Positions 37,292 to 47,390 of a stretch of 64,000 nucleotides of DNA are shown here, piece by piece (within the stretch, counting starts at the first letter, position 1; each line of letters opens with the position of its first letter). The position numbers were made by a program, and so were the translations under genes. The stretch spans positions 245,273,430 through 245,337,429 of the forward strand of contig CM070874.1 of the NCBI GenBank assembly GCA_036365515.1, read 5' to 3'. Origin of the DNA: Torymus aiolomorphi. Its lineage: Eukaryota > Arthropoda > Insecta > Hymenoptera > Torymidae. The notes under the pieces were generated by a model. That model saw only the letters and a program-made list of their open reading frames with translations, was not told the origin of the DNA and ran no database searches.

Positions 37292-38303
37292 GAATTAAAT
37301 TTGTCAGGATAACCTTTCCAGCTTACAAAATATTTTTTATTTTTACCAGCACCTTTCGTTTCCAGTATCTTATCTATTGCAAATAATTCTTCATTTAAAT
37401 CTTTCCGAACTCTAGAAAGCTCTTCCTCGTAGAAGAAACCATCAATGGCCTCACCTTGAAGATCTTCCACACTATATACAGGAGGTTGTCTATCTGTAGA
37501 TACACGTTTGATTCGGAATAATTCCAAGGTCCAGCCACCTCATATGCTTTCTTGAACGGCACGTTTGCACGACTGACTCGAACCAAGTCGCCCACCTTAT
37601 ATTTAGGGGGACGAGTTCGTATCACTTTGTAACGTTGGGCTAGGTTTTGACGTGCTTTGGCAGCATTATACAAATTTACACTAGCAGGAACCATTTTCAT
37701 GCCCGAATGCCACGAATCATTGTAAGCATGTACAATTTTTTGTAAAACATCAATATACCTGTACGTATTTTTATGAGTAAAATACCTCCACAGACGACTT
37801 TTTAACGTTCTATTAAACCTTTCAACTACAGCAGCTTTAATGTCAGGATTGCGGACTACACGATATGCTATGTTATTTTTTTTCAAAACTTTTTGCATTT
37901 CCTTACCGATAAATTCTTTACCTTTATCGGTTTGAAGATATACAGGATGTTGGCCTTTACACAGAGTTAAAATATGCTCAAATGCTCTAGCAACACTTTT
38001 CGATGATTTGTCGTGAAGAGGTTGAACCCATGCAAATTTTGATAGTACATCTATAACAACAAGTAGATATGTATAATTGTCGTTATAAGTTTTTAACGAT
38101 CGCAAGTCTACAAGATCTGCTTCCCACAAATCGAAAGGATTATAAATATCATACGTTCTATGTAGAAAATGACGTCGTACAGGTTTGTGTAGAGTGTAGG
38201 CATCTTGTGTTTCAAGCCATTCGATAATTCTTTTACGTTTACGATTTTTATTGATTTTGTTCAAGAGATTGTAAGCACCAGCATAAGCTGATGATTGCGG
38301 CAA
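37255..38303 (-). CDS. Polinton integrase with C-terminal chromodomain, one frameshift
   Basis: A retroviral-type DDE integrase inserts the linear element into host DNA. The main frame (38,303-37,395) has TYTLHKPVRR-type N-terminal text, the first catalytic aspartate in DLWEADLVDLR, the second in LQTDKGKEF and the glutamate in AAVVERFNRTL. SH3-like KYKVGDLVRVSR follows. Near 37,527 the frame shifts by one base. The second frame encodes LFRIKRVS, then a chromodomain at its end (EKI-type IDKILETKG, KYFVSWKGYPDKFNSWVP), which may direct insertion to chromatin marks. A TGA lies immediately upstream of 38,303 and no ATG opens the frame, so the 5' end may be spliced or damaged. Confidence 0.9.
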
Positions 38304-38316
38304 TCAGTAAAAATAA

Positions 38317-38778
38317 TTATTTAGTACTTTTTCCATTTTTCTTATTTTTATTTCGAATGAATTTCTTAATTCTTTTTTTCACACTTTTCTTTACTACTCT
38401 CTTAATAAAGGATGAAAATTTGTTAAATGTAATTTTACTAATCATACAACAAGTTGTAACCAAAGCAACACTTTTTTCATCAGCTGTAGCTGTTTCAGAG
38501 AGCAATCGTGCAAAAGCACGTTTCGCTAGCAAACGATCAGCTTTAGAATGATCGCCATTGTATGAATATGCTATGTCATGTTCACGACAATAATCTTCAA
38601 GGGGATTAACACCTCTTTCTCCACGTTTCAATCTATCGTTCAACTTAGTACCAGGACCACAAAAATGATATCCAGGGACATGCACCTCGAAAGGTAAGAG
38701 ATTAATCAAATTATCCACAATACTCGTTTCAGGTTGTGTGGATAATTTTTCTTCTGTACTCATCATAGATGAAGCCAT
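38317..38778 (-). CDS. Parvovirus-type phospholipase A2 domain protein
   Basis: An intact 153-codon frame. The calcium loop YHFCGPGTKL and the catalytic pair HD within DYCREHDIAY are both present, preceded by VHVPGYHF; spacing is that of the secreted or parvoviral VP1-unique phospholipase A2 fold. After residue 95 there is a hydrophobic stretch (SVALVTTCCMISKITF) and a highly basic tail (KRVVKKSVKKRIKKFIRNK), fit for DNA or membrane contact. In parvoviruses this domain lets particles leave endosomes, and the same role is plausible here. It lies just upstream of the integrase and overlaps the preceding gene's end by 16 bp. Confidence 0.85.
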   Translation of the reverse strand: MASSMMSTEEKLSTQPETSIVDNLINLLPFEVHVPGYHFCGPGTKLNDRLKRGERGVNPLEDYCREHDIAYSYNGDHSKADRLLAKRAFARLLSETATADEKSVALVTTCCMISKITFNKFSSFIKRVVKKSVKKRIKKFIRNKNKKNGKSTK

Positions 38779-39581
38779 GGACGCTCTAGAATACGAATTT
38801 TTACCCCGTGCTCATCTGTTTCAATGGGGTGTGATCTTTTTCTTGAATTTCCGATAATTCTTTTTTTATCAAAAGTGTTGCTTTCCTCGTCTTCACTCGT
38901 GCACTGCTCCGAATCTGTAGCAACAAGTTTCCAAGCTTGCTGATTTAATATGAACTCACGAGGTATACTCGCATCACGAAGTGCTTTGGCAAACTGATCA
39001 TATCCTTTCGATAGCGGCTGTTTTCTACGTCTTACGGTGTCGTTGATCAAATCCAGTATATTTGCTCCTTTTACAGCACTGCCATCTATCGAAACAATAC
39101 CTCTATCGTCCCACGTAATACCATTATAATTGCTTAGTCGTTGTAATATTTGTTCTGCTTTAAATTGCAGCTTTGTTGGTATACTATTTATTATATTATT
39201 TATATTTTTATCTAGAATCGGTTTCTTTTCATCCTCAACTTTTTCATTTGTAAGTTTGTCATCATCATTATTTTCATTGTTTAATATTTCACGCTGAAAT
39301 TCTTTCGAGTCAACCCTTTCCTTATTATTATTGTAATATATAAAACGCTTTAATGTCTGCTGATATCTTTTATATTGTTCATTGTCATCATGAATTGTTG
39401 GTGAATTCATAATTTTACTCATTTCTTCGTCAAGTCGCGATATAGCTTTGCCTGGTGTTTGTACAGTGTGTAATCTATTCTTGATTGATAAATGTTTGTC
39501 TATACTATCTTCGGAAATCAAAATCATTCTTTTAGCGTGCTCCATAGTTTGATAACAGGCTCTAAGATGAGCGGTAAACAA
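38763..39581 (-). CDS. Polinton conserved protein of unknown function
   Basis: The 272-codon frame is intact. The N-terminal third looks coiled and charged (SRLDEEMSKIMNSP, QYKRYQQTLKRF). The middle is acidic, with Asn/Asp/Lys-rich text. The C-terminal part has ILDLINDTVRRRKQPLSKGY then QFAKALRDASIPREFILNQ, a block I recognise from other Polinton and adintovirus genomes but without a known function. The ATG at MEHAKRM is an alternative start, avoiding overlap with the preceding gene. It may be a virion core or scaffold component, judging by its place between ATPase and capsid genes. Confidence 0.7.
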   Translation of the reverse strand: MFTAHLRACYQTMEHAKRMILISEDSIDKHLSIKNRLHTVQTPGKAISRLDEEMSKIMNSPTIHDDNEQYKRYQQTLKRFIYYNNNKERVDSKEFQREILNNENNDDDKLTNEKVEDEKKPILDKNINNIINSIPTKLQFKAEQILQRLSNYNGITWDDRGIVSIDGSAVKGANILDLINDTVRRRKQPLSKGYDQFAKALRDASIPREFILNQQAWKLVATDSEQCTSEDEESNTFDKKRIIGNSRKRSHPIETDEHGVKIRILERPWLHL

Positions 39582-39865
39582 GTTTGATACTTTATAATTA
39601 GATTCTTTTTAATTTTCAAACTTATAATTTTCGAATCAGCTAATTTTCTTAAAATAAAAGCGTACTTTTTTAAATTCTTTTCACATTCAACATCCAGAGG
39701 TACATTACCATGCAAAATATTTAAAGCGCATTCACAAATAAGAATAATAAGTTCTTTACTTGCTTTTTGCAACAAAACATGTCGTTGGCTTGTATTGAAA
39801 CAGAGTATAGCGTTTATAATTTCTAGATTTTTCTTTCTCATACGGCTACATGTACTCGAGCCCAT
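39524..39865 (-). CDS. Small Polinton conserved protein
   Basis: The 113-codon frame opens with MGSSTCSRMRKK overlapping the ATPase stop. It has the block CALNILHGNVPLDVECEKNL, then LKKYAFILRKLADSKIISLK and a hydrophobic LPLILEPVIKLW end. The HGNVPL...LRKLAD arrangement recurs in Polintons from diverse animals, directly after the ATPase; function unknown. Its end overlaps the next gene by 58 bp in a different frame. Confidence 0.7.
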   Translation of the reverse strand: MGSSTCSRMRKKNLEIINAILCFNTSQRHVLLQKASKELIILICECALNILHGNVPLDVECEKNLKKYAFILRKLADSKIISLKIKKNLIIKYQTCLPLILEPVIKLWSTLKE

Positions 39866-40575
39866 TACAGACGTCTGACTGGTGCATTATTTCCTATTTC
39901 ACTTGTTTTTATACCCTTCTTTGGCACGTATACGTACTGATATTCGTCAAACGGGAATATGGCTGTACGAAACCGACAATTATCAGGTGTATCCTGGCGT
40001 AAATCGAGCAATAAATATGAGTGTGCGTCTCGAGTAGCATGAAGATAAGCCTCCCGTAAAAATTGGGGGTTTTCAGGGCATATTTGACGAGCCAGATACT
40101 GTATCTGGGATTTATCTCGTGGGTTTTTAAAAATAACTATATAATTCGAATTTAGAGAGATTTCACGCTGACCTTGGTGGAATAGATTTTGGGTGATAAA
40201 TATTACACTCAAATTATTATGATGACTGCCTTTCGTAAAGAGATTGGTAATCACGCCGCTACCACCTGATGATTCGCGCATCAAGTCATCGATAATTAAC
40301 AATTTAGGCCTGGGGTCATCAATGTAATCAGAATTTTTGGGTAATCCTTCGTGAAATTCGATATTATCCCTAAGATTTTTATAAGTTGATTGCCACTCAG
40401 AGTAGTAGACTATAATTCGATCAAAGCGTACATTACTCATAGCATCTAAGTATTTTAAAAAATTTTTAATGAATATGCTTTTTCCACATGATGTTGGGCC
40501 ACAAATAATAGATGTCCAGGGATGCTTCCACCGTGGATCCATGAGAAAAACTATATCATTTTCCGTAAGGAGCAC
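39865..40575 (-). CDS. Packaging ATPase (FtsK/HerA-like, A32-type)
   Basis: Pumps DNA into preformed capsids. Walker A is IICGPTSCGKS, Walker B is LLIIDDLM, and the sensor-like segment is LSVIFITQNLFHQG. Total 236 codons, normal for this family. The frame is opened by GTG at 40,575; the first ATG (MDPRWKHPW, at 40,542) precedes Walker A by only ten residues and is the likely start. Intact. It precedes the conserved small protein by a single shared base. Confidence 0.92.
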   Translation of the reverse strand: MLLTENDIVFLMDPRWKHPWTSIICGPTSCGKSIFIKNFLKYLDAMSNVRFDRIIVYYSEWQSTYKNLRDNIEFHEGLPKNSDYIDDPRPKLLIIDDLMRESSGGSGVITNLFTKGSHHNNLSVIFITQNLFHQGQREISLNSNYIVIFKNPRDKSQIQYLARQICPENPQFLREAYLHATRDAHSYLLLDLRQDTPDNCRFRTAIFPFDEYQYVYVPKKGIKTSEIGNNAPVRRL

Positions 40576-40580
40576 ATCTT

Positions 40581-40814
40581 TTATAATTTTTCAACGCTAG
40601 CGTTAATGGCGGCGGCGGCGGGCGTTTCAGCGAGCTGATTGCGAAGAAACGAGCTAGTTTCGCGAATGTTGAGCTTGTTTACCCTTATGAGGCTTAATAA
40701 TAAAATATTAGCTTTACTACACAAATAAGCTTGATGAATAAAGGGTAAGCAGTTCATGCAAAAAGAAGAAAAATTAGAAACATTGTATTTGGATTTGAAA
40801 GATAATTTATTCAA
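40581..40814 (-). CDS. Short uncharacterised ORF upstream of the ATPase
   Basis: A 77-codon frame beginning MNKLSFKSKYN, cysteine-containing and hydrophobic in the centre, ending with AETPAAAAINASVEKL. It ends 6 bp before the ATPase frame. No family recognised; it could be a real small gene, a 5' exon of the ATPase gene or chance. Confidence 0.3.
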   Translation of the reverse strand: MNKLSFKSKYNVSNFSSFCMNCLPFIHQAYLCSKANILLLSLIRVNKLNIRETSSFLRNQLAETPAAAAINASVEKL

Positions 40815-40863
40815 TTATTTTTAAAAATACATTATAATTAGTACAACACACATACAACACACT

Positions 40864-40867
<4 letters not shown>

Positions 40868-40898
<31 letters not shown>
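40868..40898. repeat. (AC)n microsatellite
   Basis: About 15 perfect AC units within the Polinton, just beyond the stop of exonuclease-like copy A. Confidence 0.9.
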
Positions 40899-40899
<1 letters not shown>

Positions 40900-41378
40900 T
40901 ATTCTAAATCCATTTTAACATGATCAAAATAAAAGTTTTTCATAAGTTTAACATTATGAAGAGCACAAGCAGTTTTATATCGTCCATTGTGATTTGTGCA
41001 TACTGTCACTATTTTCTGTTTGGGCTGATCGTCATCCTCGTGTGGGTACCCCAATTCATGTATATCAACTACATTAAATCTAAAGGGTTTAAGCCACTCT
41101 TTCCTCAGTTCACCTCTAACATAAACTCTAACAGCATTAAATAGTCCCTCTCGAAGAATTTTTCCCACATCAGTGTAGGGAACTGTGCCAGATTTCCATC
41201 TTAGTCCGTGGTAACAACGTTCCAACCATGTATCTGTGAGCCTCCTCCAATTATATGGTTCATGAAATAAAATCACTACAGGTGCCGAACTTTCATCTAA
41301 AGGTAGTATGGCAAGCTCTTTGATAACGGGTTCATTTACAGGCTGTTTAAACCCCTGCATATCTACTACGTATTCCAT
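40899..41378 (-). CDS. RNase H/exonuclease-fold-like Polinton protein, copy A
   Basis: An intact 159-codon frame. It starts MEYVVDMQGFKQPVNEPVIK, followed by ELAILPLDE, CYHGLRWKSGTVPY, VYVRGELRKEWLKPF and VVDIHELGYP, and ends TACALHNVKLMKNFYF. Proteins with this order are common as uncharacterised ORFs in insect Polinton-like elements. The order of strands and helix resembles DnaQ-type 3'-5' exonucleases, with the first acidic residue kept and others replaced, so an inactive nucleic-acid-binding or processivity role is as likely as catalysis. Position directly after the polymerase supports a replication role. Distant paralogue at 33,925-34,572. Confidence 0.6.
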
Positions 41379-41443
41379 CTTTTAGATGTCTTTACGCTTT
41401 GGCTGTCTGAAAAATACTGAATTGTAACCACACTTCCTACTTA

Positions 41444-44400
41444 TTAAATATTTTTGTAACCATATGGGTAGCTTTTATCTAATCCAACGAATCGTCTCTT
41501 CACATAAACAGGTTTACATATTTTACTCTCTTCTTGCGTTACAACATCGTGAAATTTAGTGCATCTTATAGAGTCGAACGTTAGAAGAATAGGTGGTATT
41601 TCACCTGTAACTAGATCCCGTATAGACTCGAAATTAATTTTCTCACTGTTCGAATAATTTAATCGTATACCTTTAACTTTACATCCACAGGATTCCGTAC
41701 CATCTGATTTTTTAATTTTGTACGCATAAAATTTTGGACCTCCAGTAAAGATGTTATATAACTACCGGATCCATAACATGATAATTCATCCGTCATATCA
41801 CCCAAAAGAGTACCTGTAGGTGGTTCATACTCGTCTGGATCACCACGACTTACATAAATGATGGAATCTGTATCATAGTGTAAAACGCGATCTCCTAGAG
41901 GCTGTAAATAGGTGTTAAGTTTAAGTCGGGCCCCCGCTGTAGTGCACCCGGCGATGACAACATTAATATAGGGTGATATTTCTGAAACCTCACCCCTATA
42001 GCACCATGAAACATATAGAGTATCGTCGTTTGCTGGTAGATAGGATAGAACTATGATTTCTGAGCTAAGTAGCATTTCCAAAAATCTTTGCGGCTCTGTT
42101 ACAATTTCTGTTTTTGGCCTATTTTCCTTCTGGCCAAATTTACCCCACAAGGAATTCAGGCAAAGTTTCGACACAGAACGTTTTCCCGGATTGGTGCTTA
42201 TCTCGTTTTTATCCAATTTTATTCCTTCAGCTTGTTCAAACTCTCGAATATATCGATCTATTGCACCTTGATCGTTATTACACTCTGAAGGAAAGCCTGA
42301 TGCTAGTGTTTTTTGTTTAAAGAATTCATCAATATAACTTTGAAACAAACCACCTTCACCAGTGGCTGAGTTATACTGTGTCATTTTATACTGCCATATT
42401 TCAAAAACTTTTCGTATTTTATATCTGAATTTCACAGCTGTTTTTATTTCGTCAGATACCCACGTTCCTGTTAATGTCCTCTCGGCTTCATTTTCATGAT
42501 AACAGTCTTCTTGCACTTCGTCTTCAGCACATTTACGACATAGAGGAAAAATTAATTTTCCATGCATATTTACAGGCAGAATAGGGTGATATAAATTTTG
42601 TGGTGGTAATATATCACACATAATGAGACCATCAACTTTATTGATATTATTTATATCACCCATAAAATCCAGACATTCATCTTCTCCAACATATAATTTT
42701 GGATGACCCACAGGATATTTACCACGCTTACATATGTAAGGGTAAAGCGAGCAAATATCGATATACTTAATTTTTTCAGCATCTTTAACATCATAAACTT
42801 TCACAGTATTACCTGTTCTTCCACCAAAAAACGCATTTTTAGGGTTCAGCGGGTCATGCATTTTAAGTTTAGCTTCATTAACAAAGTTGCATATAGTTTC
42901 GTTCTCTGAGCACTCCTTATCAAACTCACATTCCCACTTTTCTATCAAATAATAGCTAGCCAGTCTTATTTTACGTGATATTTTACAGGTTCGGTCATAA
43001 CGATCTTCCATTGTTTCACTATCTGTTACTAGTCTTACACCTCTGTTAATACGATGACAACGTGGGCAGCCATGCCAATAACAACCATGAAATTGTAAAA
43101 CGATACCTTTGCTATTAGACTGTTCAGGTGGAATAAATCCGTCGACAGTGAAACCTTCTGGAAGTCGTTTCTCTTGGCAACAATCTGCTTGTTCTATATT
43201 GGTATTCAATGACTTTTCCATCCATTTTAACCATAGCAATGCTTTAATTGATTGTTTATTTGCTCGCCTATAGCCAGATTGTGGGATAACGCCAATAGTT
43301 TTCGGTTTTAAGAAATTTTTTCTATACACGCCTAAACATGATGATGCAATTGTTGAGGCCTCGGTGAAAGGATCAACATTGGAACACTTCAAAAAAGTCT
43401 CGCGAAAAGCTAAAGAGGCTAGTCTTAAAATTTTAACGTCTTGTTTACAATATTTCAAAATTTCTTTTTCAAAATCGAAAATATATTTCTGATGTTTCTG
43501 GTCGTTATACCACTCTATAAAACTTTCCCGATCTTTAGTACCCATAGTATTAGGTGAATAAGCATCAATCGGAGGCATTTCACCAACATAATTTTGGTTT
43601 TCAGGTGTATTAAATAGATGCGGGAAAGTTCCTTTTTCAATCTGTGTTAAACCATATGCTTTTGGTAATGCACTAAGCGGCATGTGAAAGTAATTTAAAC
43701 TATCTAAAAATTTAACATTCATAAACTCCATTACAACTATTTTTGTACCGTTTAGTATGACTGAAGGTTTAACACGTACATCTTTTCTCTCAGCCATATA
43801 TTTTAAAATAAATTGACTATCAAAACCTTGTGCGTCATGTGCCAAGCATATAATCTGTTTGAATGAGTGCTTTTTCTCAAACACTAAATCAGTAAACTGT
43901 TTGACACGATCGATTTTAAAAACATATTCTCGTATACCACATTGTGGACAGTATATAGAAATATCCGTGTCCTTATTACAAAAGCTACAAACCTGCTGCA
44001 CTACACACAAATTCGGTACATGGATTTTAATTTTTTCATTACCCTCTACTCGTTCACATTGCTGCGTTTCGAAATCATAAAAGAAAAATAAAGTATTTGT
44101 GTGCTTAGTGTGTTGAACCGGTTGTACGTAACAGAAATGACTTGGTGGTAATATCTCGTTACAAATCTTACAGTATGATTTCCCACATAATGTTGACCAT
44201 CTTTAACCCTAACAGTTTTACAGCATGTTGAGCAAACTTTTACGGCCTGACATACTGATATTCGTCTGCCAAAAGATTTGGATTTTTCGTGATTTTTATA
44301 ACAATTATTACCGAAAAAGTCTCTATTACAAAGTCTACAAGATAATTTAACATTTTCCGAATCACAAGGTGGACTTTGGCAACATTTACTACATTTCTGC

Positions 44401-45422
44401 GAGCAATTATGATTTTTGAGTTTAGAGAAAATTTTGTTACACGGAATACAGTACCCTCTACTACCTGCTGCTGCAAGTAAATTTAGTATAGGTTGATAAT
44501 GTTTTTTTTCCTCGTAATACATTATTCTTAAAGTGTGTCTGACTGTATTATTATTTACATCTAAAACAAAATTTGTACCATCATACAAGGGTCTGTCGCC
44601 ACGTCCAAATCTTTGAAACGCGTAAACAACTATAGCAATGCCGCTTGTGGCAAAATAAATTTGAAACTTTTGAACCTCATTTAAGCCACAACCAGTTTCA
44701 GGAATGGTTGCACATGCTGCACGCGCAAGGTTTTGAGCACATTCTTTTTGATAATTTTGTCTTTTCGAACGCCTAATTTTTTCCCACTCATTTTGGAGGT
44801 CACCTGTGCGAATCTGGCCACGTATAGCGAAAACATATGCAGCTGCTAGAGATCTTGGCAAACATAAATTATCGTTGTTTGCAATCGTTAGTATGGATTT
44901 TTTAAAAACGGTTTCATGTGTTAAAGGTACACGTCCGTGCCCTACTGGGACAGATACTATACTATAAGCTACTAACAGAGAATCATCGATTTCGAAATTA
45001 TCGGAGCTTTGTGTGATACTCGCAAGTTTATGCCATAAGTCGTTAGGTGTAAAGTCACTTACACGTCTGAATGATATCCATGCAGGTCCATGAACAAGTC
45101 TCTCAGATTCCATAGTAACACCTATAAAATCTTCTGGACTTGCTCTGCTACATAAATTTTCATGCATTTCATACATGGCTCTCTCGAGCCATTGATATAT
45201 ATTTGCGTCAGAAGGTGGTGGCCTGATTGCAACATGTAATGATCGTTCGTGGAGACCAAAACGCCGATAATATTTCGTACTTTCATCAGTTATTATGATG
45301 AGTGGCTCATCTTCTTCTTCTACATTTTCTCCTTTATTTTCTGTATCTTCCTCTGTACTTTCTGTATCTTCTTCTGCACTGTCAGTATCTTCTGTTTCTT
45401 CACGTCCTCTTCCTCGCTGCAA
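41444..45422 (-). CDS. Protein-primed DNA polymerase B, two frameshifts
   Basis: Replicates the linear element. N-terminal frame (45,422-44,046): acidic leader, an OTU-like NNDNLCLPRSLAAAY segment, YDGTNFVLDV, and a cysteine-rich zinc-binding region (CIPCNKIF, CSKCCQSPPC, CRLCNRDFF). Near 44,195 the frame shifts by one base; the continuation supplies Exo I (YDFET). The main frame (44,010-41,659) gives Exo II (AHDAQGFDSQFIL), Exo III (YCKQDVKIL), motif A (DICSLYP), motif B (KLCLNSLWGKFG) and motif C (YDTDSIIY). A second one-base shift near 41,748 leaves the C-terminal text (FYAYKIKKSDG, RLNYSNSEKINF) in another frame, closing at 41,444. The frame begins with TTG right after an AG acceptor-like TTTGCAG, so it probably has upstream exons. 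All catalytic motifs are intact. Confidence 0.93.
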
Positions 45423-45489
45423 ATACTCGTCTTTATTTCAATAGTATTGCAGGAATTAAGTTGTATAAAAGATATTTTTATAATGTACT

Positions 45490-46397
45490 CACTGTTTACC
45501 TCCTCGTCATCATTTTCTGAATCAGTGTCTCTGTTTGATAGTGATCGGGCACGATCACTAGTCTGGCTGACACTGCTACGAGTACTACTACTACTGGTAC
45601 GGCTGACACTACTGTGGGTACTACTACTGCTCCAAGTGCTACAGCTGCTGCAGCGACTATTTGCCCTGCTATTGCTACTGCTGCTGCTCGATTGAAGGTC
45701 ACGTAGCAGTTGGTCAGTTGTGTTTACTAGTAATAAAAATCATATTACTAACATGGTGATATTTTTGATAAGATTCCTTTTTAAAGTTAAAATGAATACC
45801 TTGTGAGGTGCCTGCAACAGATTCCATGTCTATATCGATTGATGGTTCATCCGTATATTCAATACAATAAAAATTTAAATCTGAATGTTATTAAGTGTTT
45901 ACAATCGTTTTTATTATTTCATAAGGAACAAATCGAAAATTTTCTCACCATATGTAATGTTCTCAAACACAGCATCATCGGTATTATTAAAAAATTGATC
46001 TAATTCTAGAAATTAAAAAATTTATTACTATCGAAAATATAAAAACTAACCATTTTTAAAAATTTAATGACATACCTTTATATACATTATGCTGCCTCAT
46101 AATATCCACAGCAAATGGTGTCTCGTGTAAATTGCGAGAAATTAAATATCTCGCCAATATATCGATAGATTTTTTATTAAACCTATTGAAAATACCTCGT
46201 TTGTAAATGTATAATACTGTACGCATTGGACAGAGGTCTATGATAAATCGCAATTTTTTAAATAAGACTTCTTCAGAAAGTGTTTTTAATTATTTGATCC
46301 ATTGATCATTGCAAAATATTTTAATATTCGTGTGTCGTGAAACAGCTATATAATAAACTGATGTTATAAGCTTCAATAATTCTTTGCGTGATGCCAT
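45490..46397 (-). CDS. Possible upstream exons of the polymerase gene
   Basis: From an ATG at 46,397 a frame (MASRKELLKL..., one in-frame TAA near 46,290) runs to about 46,076 and ends ...MRQHNVYK before a GTATGT donor. After TTTCTAG the frame continues as ELDQFFNNTDDAVFENITY to a GTGAGA donor. After an ACATTCAG acceptor it continues DLNFYCIEYTDEPSIDID to GTATTC, and after ATTACTAG VNTTDQLLRDL and a Ser-rich tract ending in SENDDEE. A last donor (GTAAAC) would join phase 0 to the acceptor before the polymerase frame. Each phase is consistent. This suggests one intron-bearing gene, with a low-complexity N-terminus, or a separate small gene. No domain is recognised. Confidence 0.45.
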
Positions 46398-46705
46398 TTT
46401 TTACTTAGTCTCTTATAGCTCCTTCTACCAAGTTGTAGCGAATTGTGGGGTGTATAGCGCTAAACGCTGTTTATATACCCTGAAAAGTACGCTCAAGTGG
46501 GGAAATTTTACAACTACTTTCGTTAACATAATGTTACTAAAAGTTTAACAACATTTAAATTCTTCGAAATCTTTGCGAGACCAGGTCTAAACGAAATTTA
46601 ATAAGTTTAACTGTAAAAATCTAAAACCATGTTATCTTTAAAACTGTATGACGAGACAAAAAAGTTATGTGCTCGCATTGAAATTCTGCAAATTCATAAT
46701 AAAAG
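46398..46705. promoter_or_regulatory. Upstream region of the minus-strand gene block
   Basis: The first 300 bp before the leftward genes. At about 46,470 the sequence CTAAACGCTGTTTATATACC could serve as a TATA region on either strand. No tighter motif was supported. Confidence 0.3.
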
Positions 46706-47390
46706 TTAAGGGGGCTAGACACTTTTTTTCTCTGAAATAAGAAGTCACATTTTAATACATAAATGTAAACTGATTATTTCATACTTTTTACATATAAGAG
46801 TGGGTATATTTACCTTACCTTAAAACTTTCTCCGATGGGCCTTTTATATGGTCCAGAACCATAGTCATCGATGAAACAAGTTTTTTCACTAACCGTAAGC
46901 TTTGAAATTTTCCTGTGGATGGATTGACTCCAGATTTGAACTAAATTACTCCTGAATAGTATAATTCTCATATGAGTGTAGGGATTTAGGATTAAATGTC
47001 GGAAAAAATTTTTACATCAGAAAAATTATGAGAAAATATAAAAAATTTTAAAAAATTAAAAAAAAAACTCTTGAAAAACAGCACAATTTTTTTTTCTCAT
47101 TAGATCAAAAATCCCTACACTCATATGAGAATTATACTATTCAGGAGTAATTTAGTTCAAATCTGGAGTCAATCCATCCACAGGAAAATTTCAAAGCTTA
47201 CGGATAGTGAAAAAACTTGTTTCATCGATGACTATGGTTCTGGACCATATAAAATGCCCATCGGAGAAAGCTTTAAGGTAAGGTAAATATACCCACTTTT
47301 ATATGTAAAAAGTATGAAATAATTAGTTTACATTTATGTATTAAAATGTGACTTCTTATTTCAGAGAAAAAAGGTGTCTAGCCCCCTTAA
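46706..47390. mobile_element. 685-bp TTAA-flanked palindromic MITE, copy 1 (inside the Polinton)
   Basis: The termini are TTAAGGGGGCTAGACAC and, at the right, GTGTCTAGCCCCCTTAA, with TTAA on both sides. The arms (about 300 bp: TCTGAAATAAGAAGTCACAT, GGTCCAGAACCATAGTCATC, TTGACTCCAGATTTGAAC) mirror one another around an A/T centre. TTAA duplication is typical of piggyBac-type elements. No ORF. It is nearly identical to 61,483-62,168. Confidence 0.88.

Noticed and set aside
45249..45695. Plus-strand hydrophobic frame of 148 codons
   Set aside because: It is the antisense reading of the acidic and Ser-rich polymerase leader.
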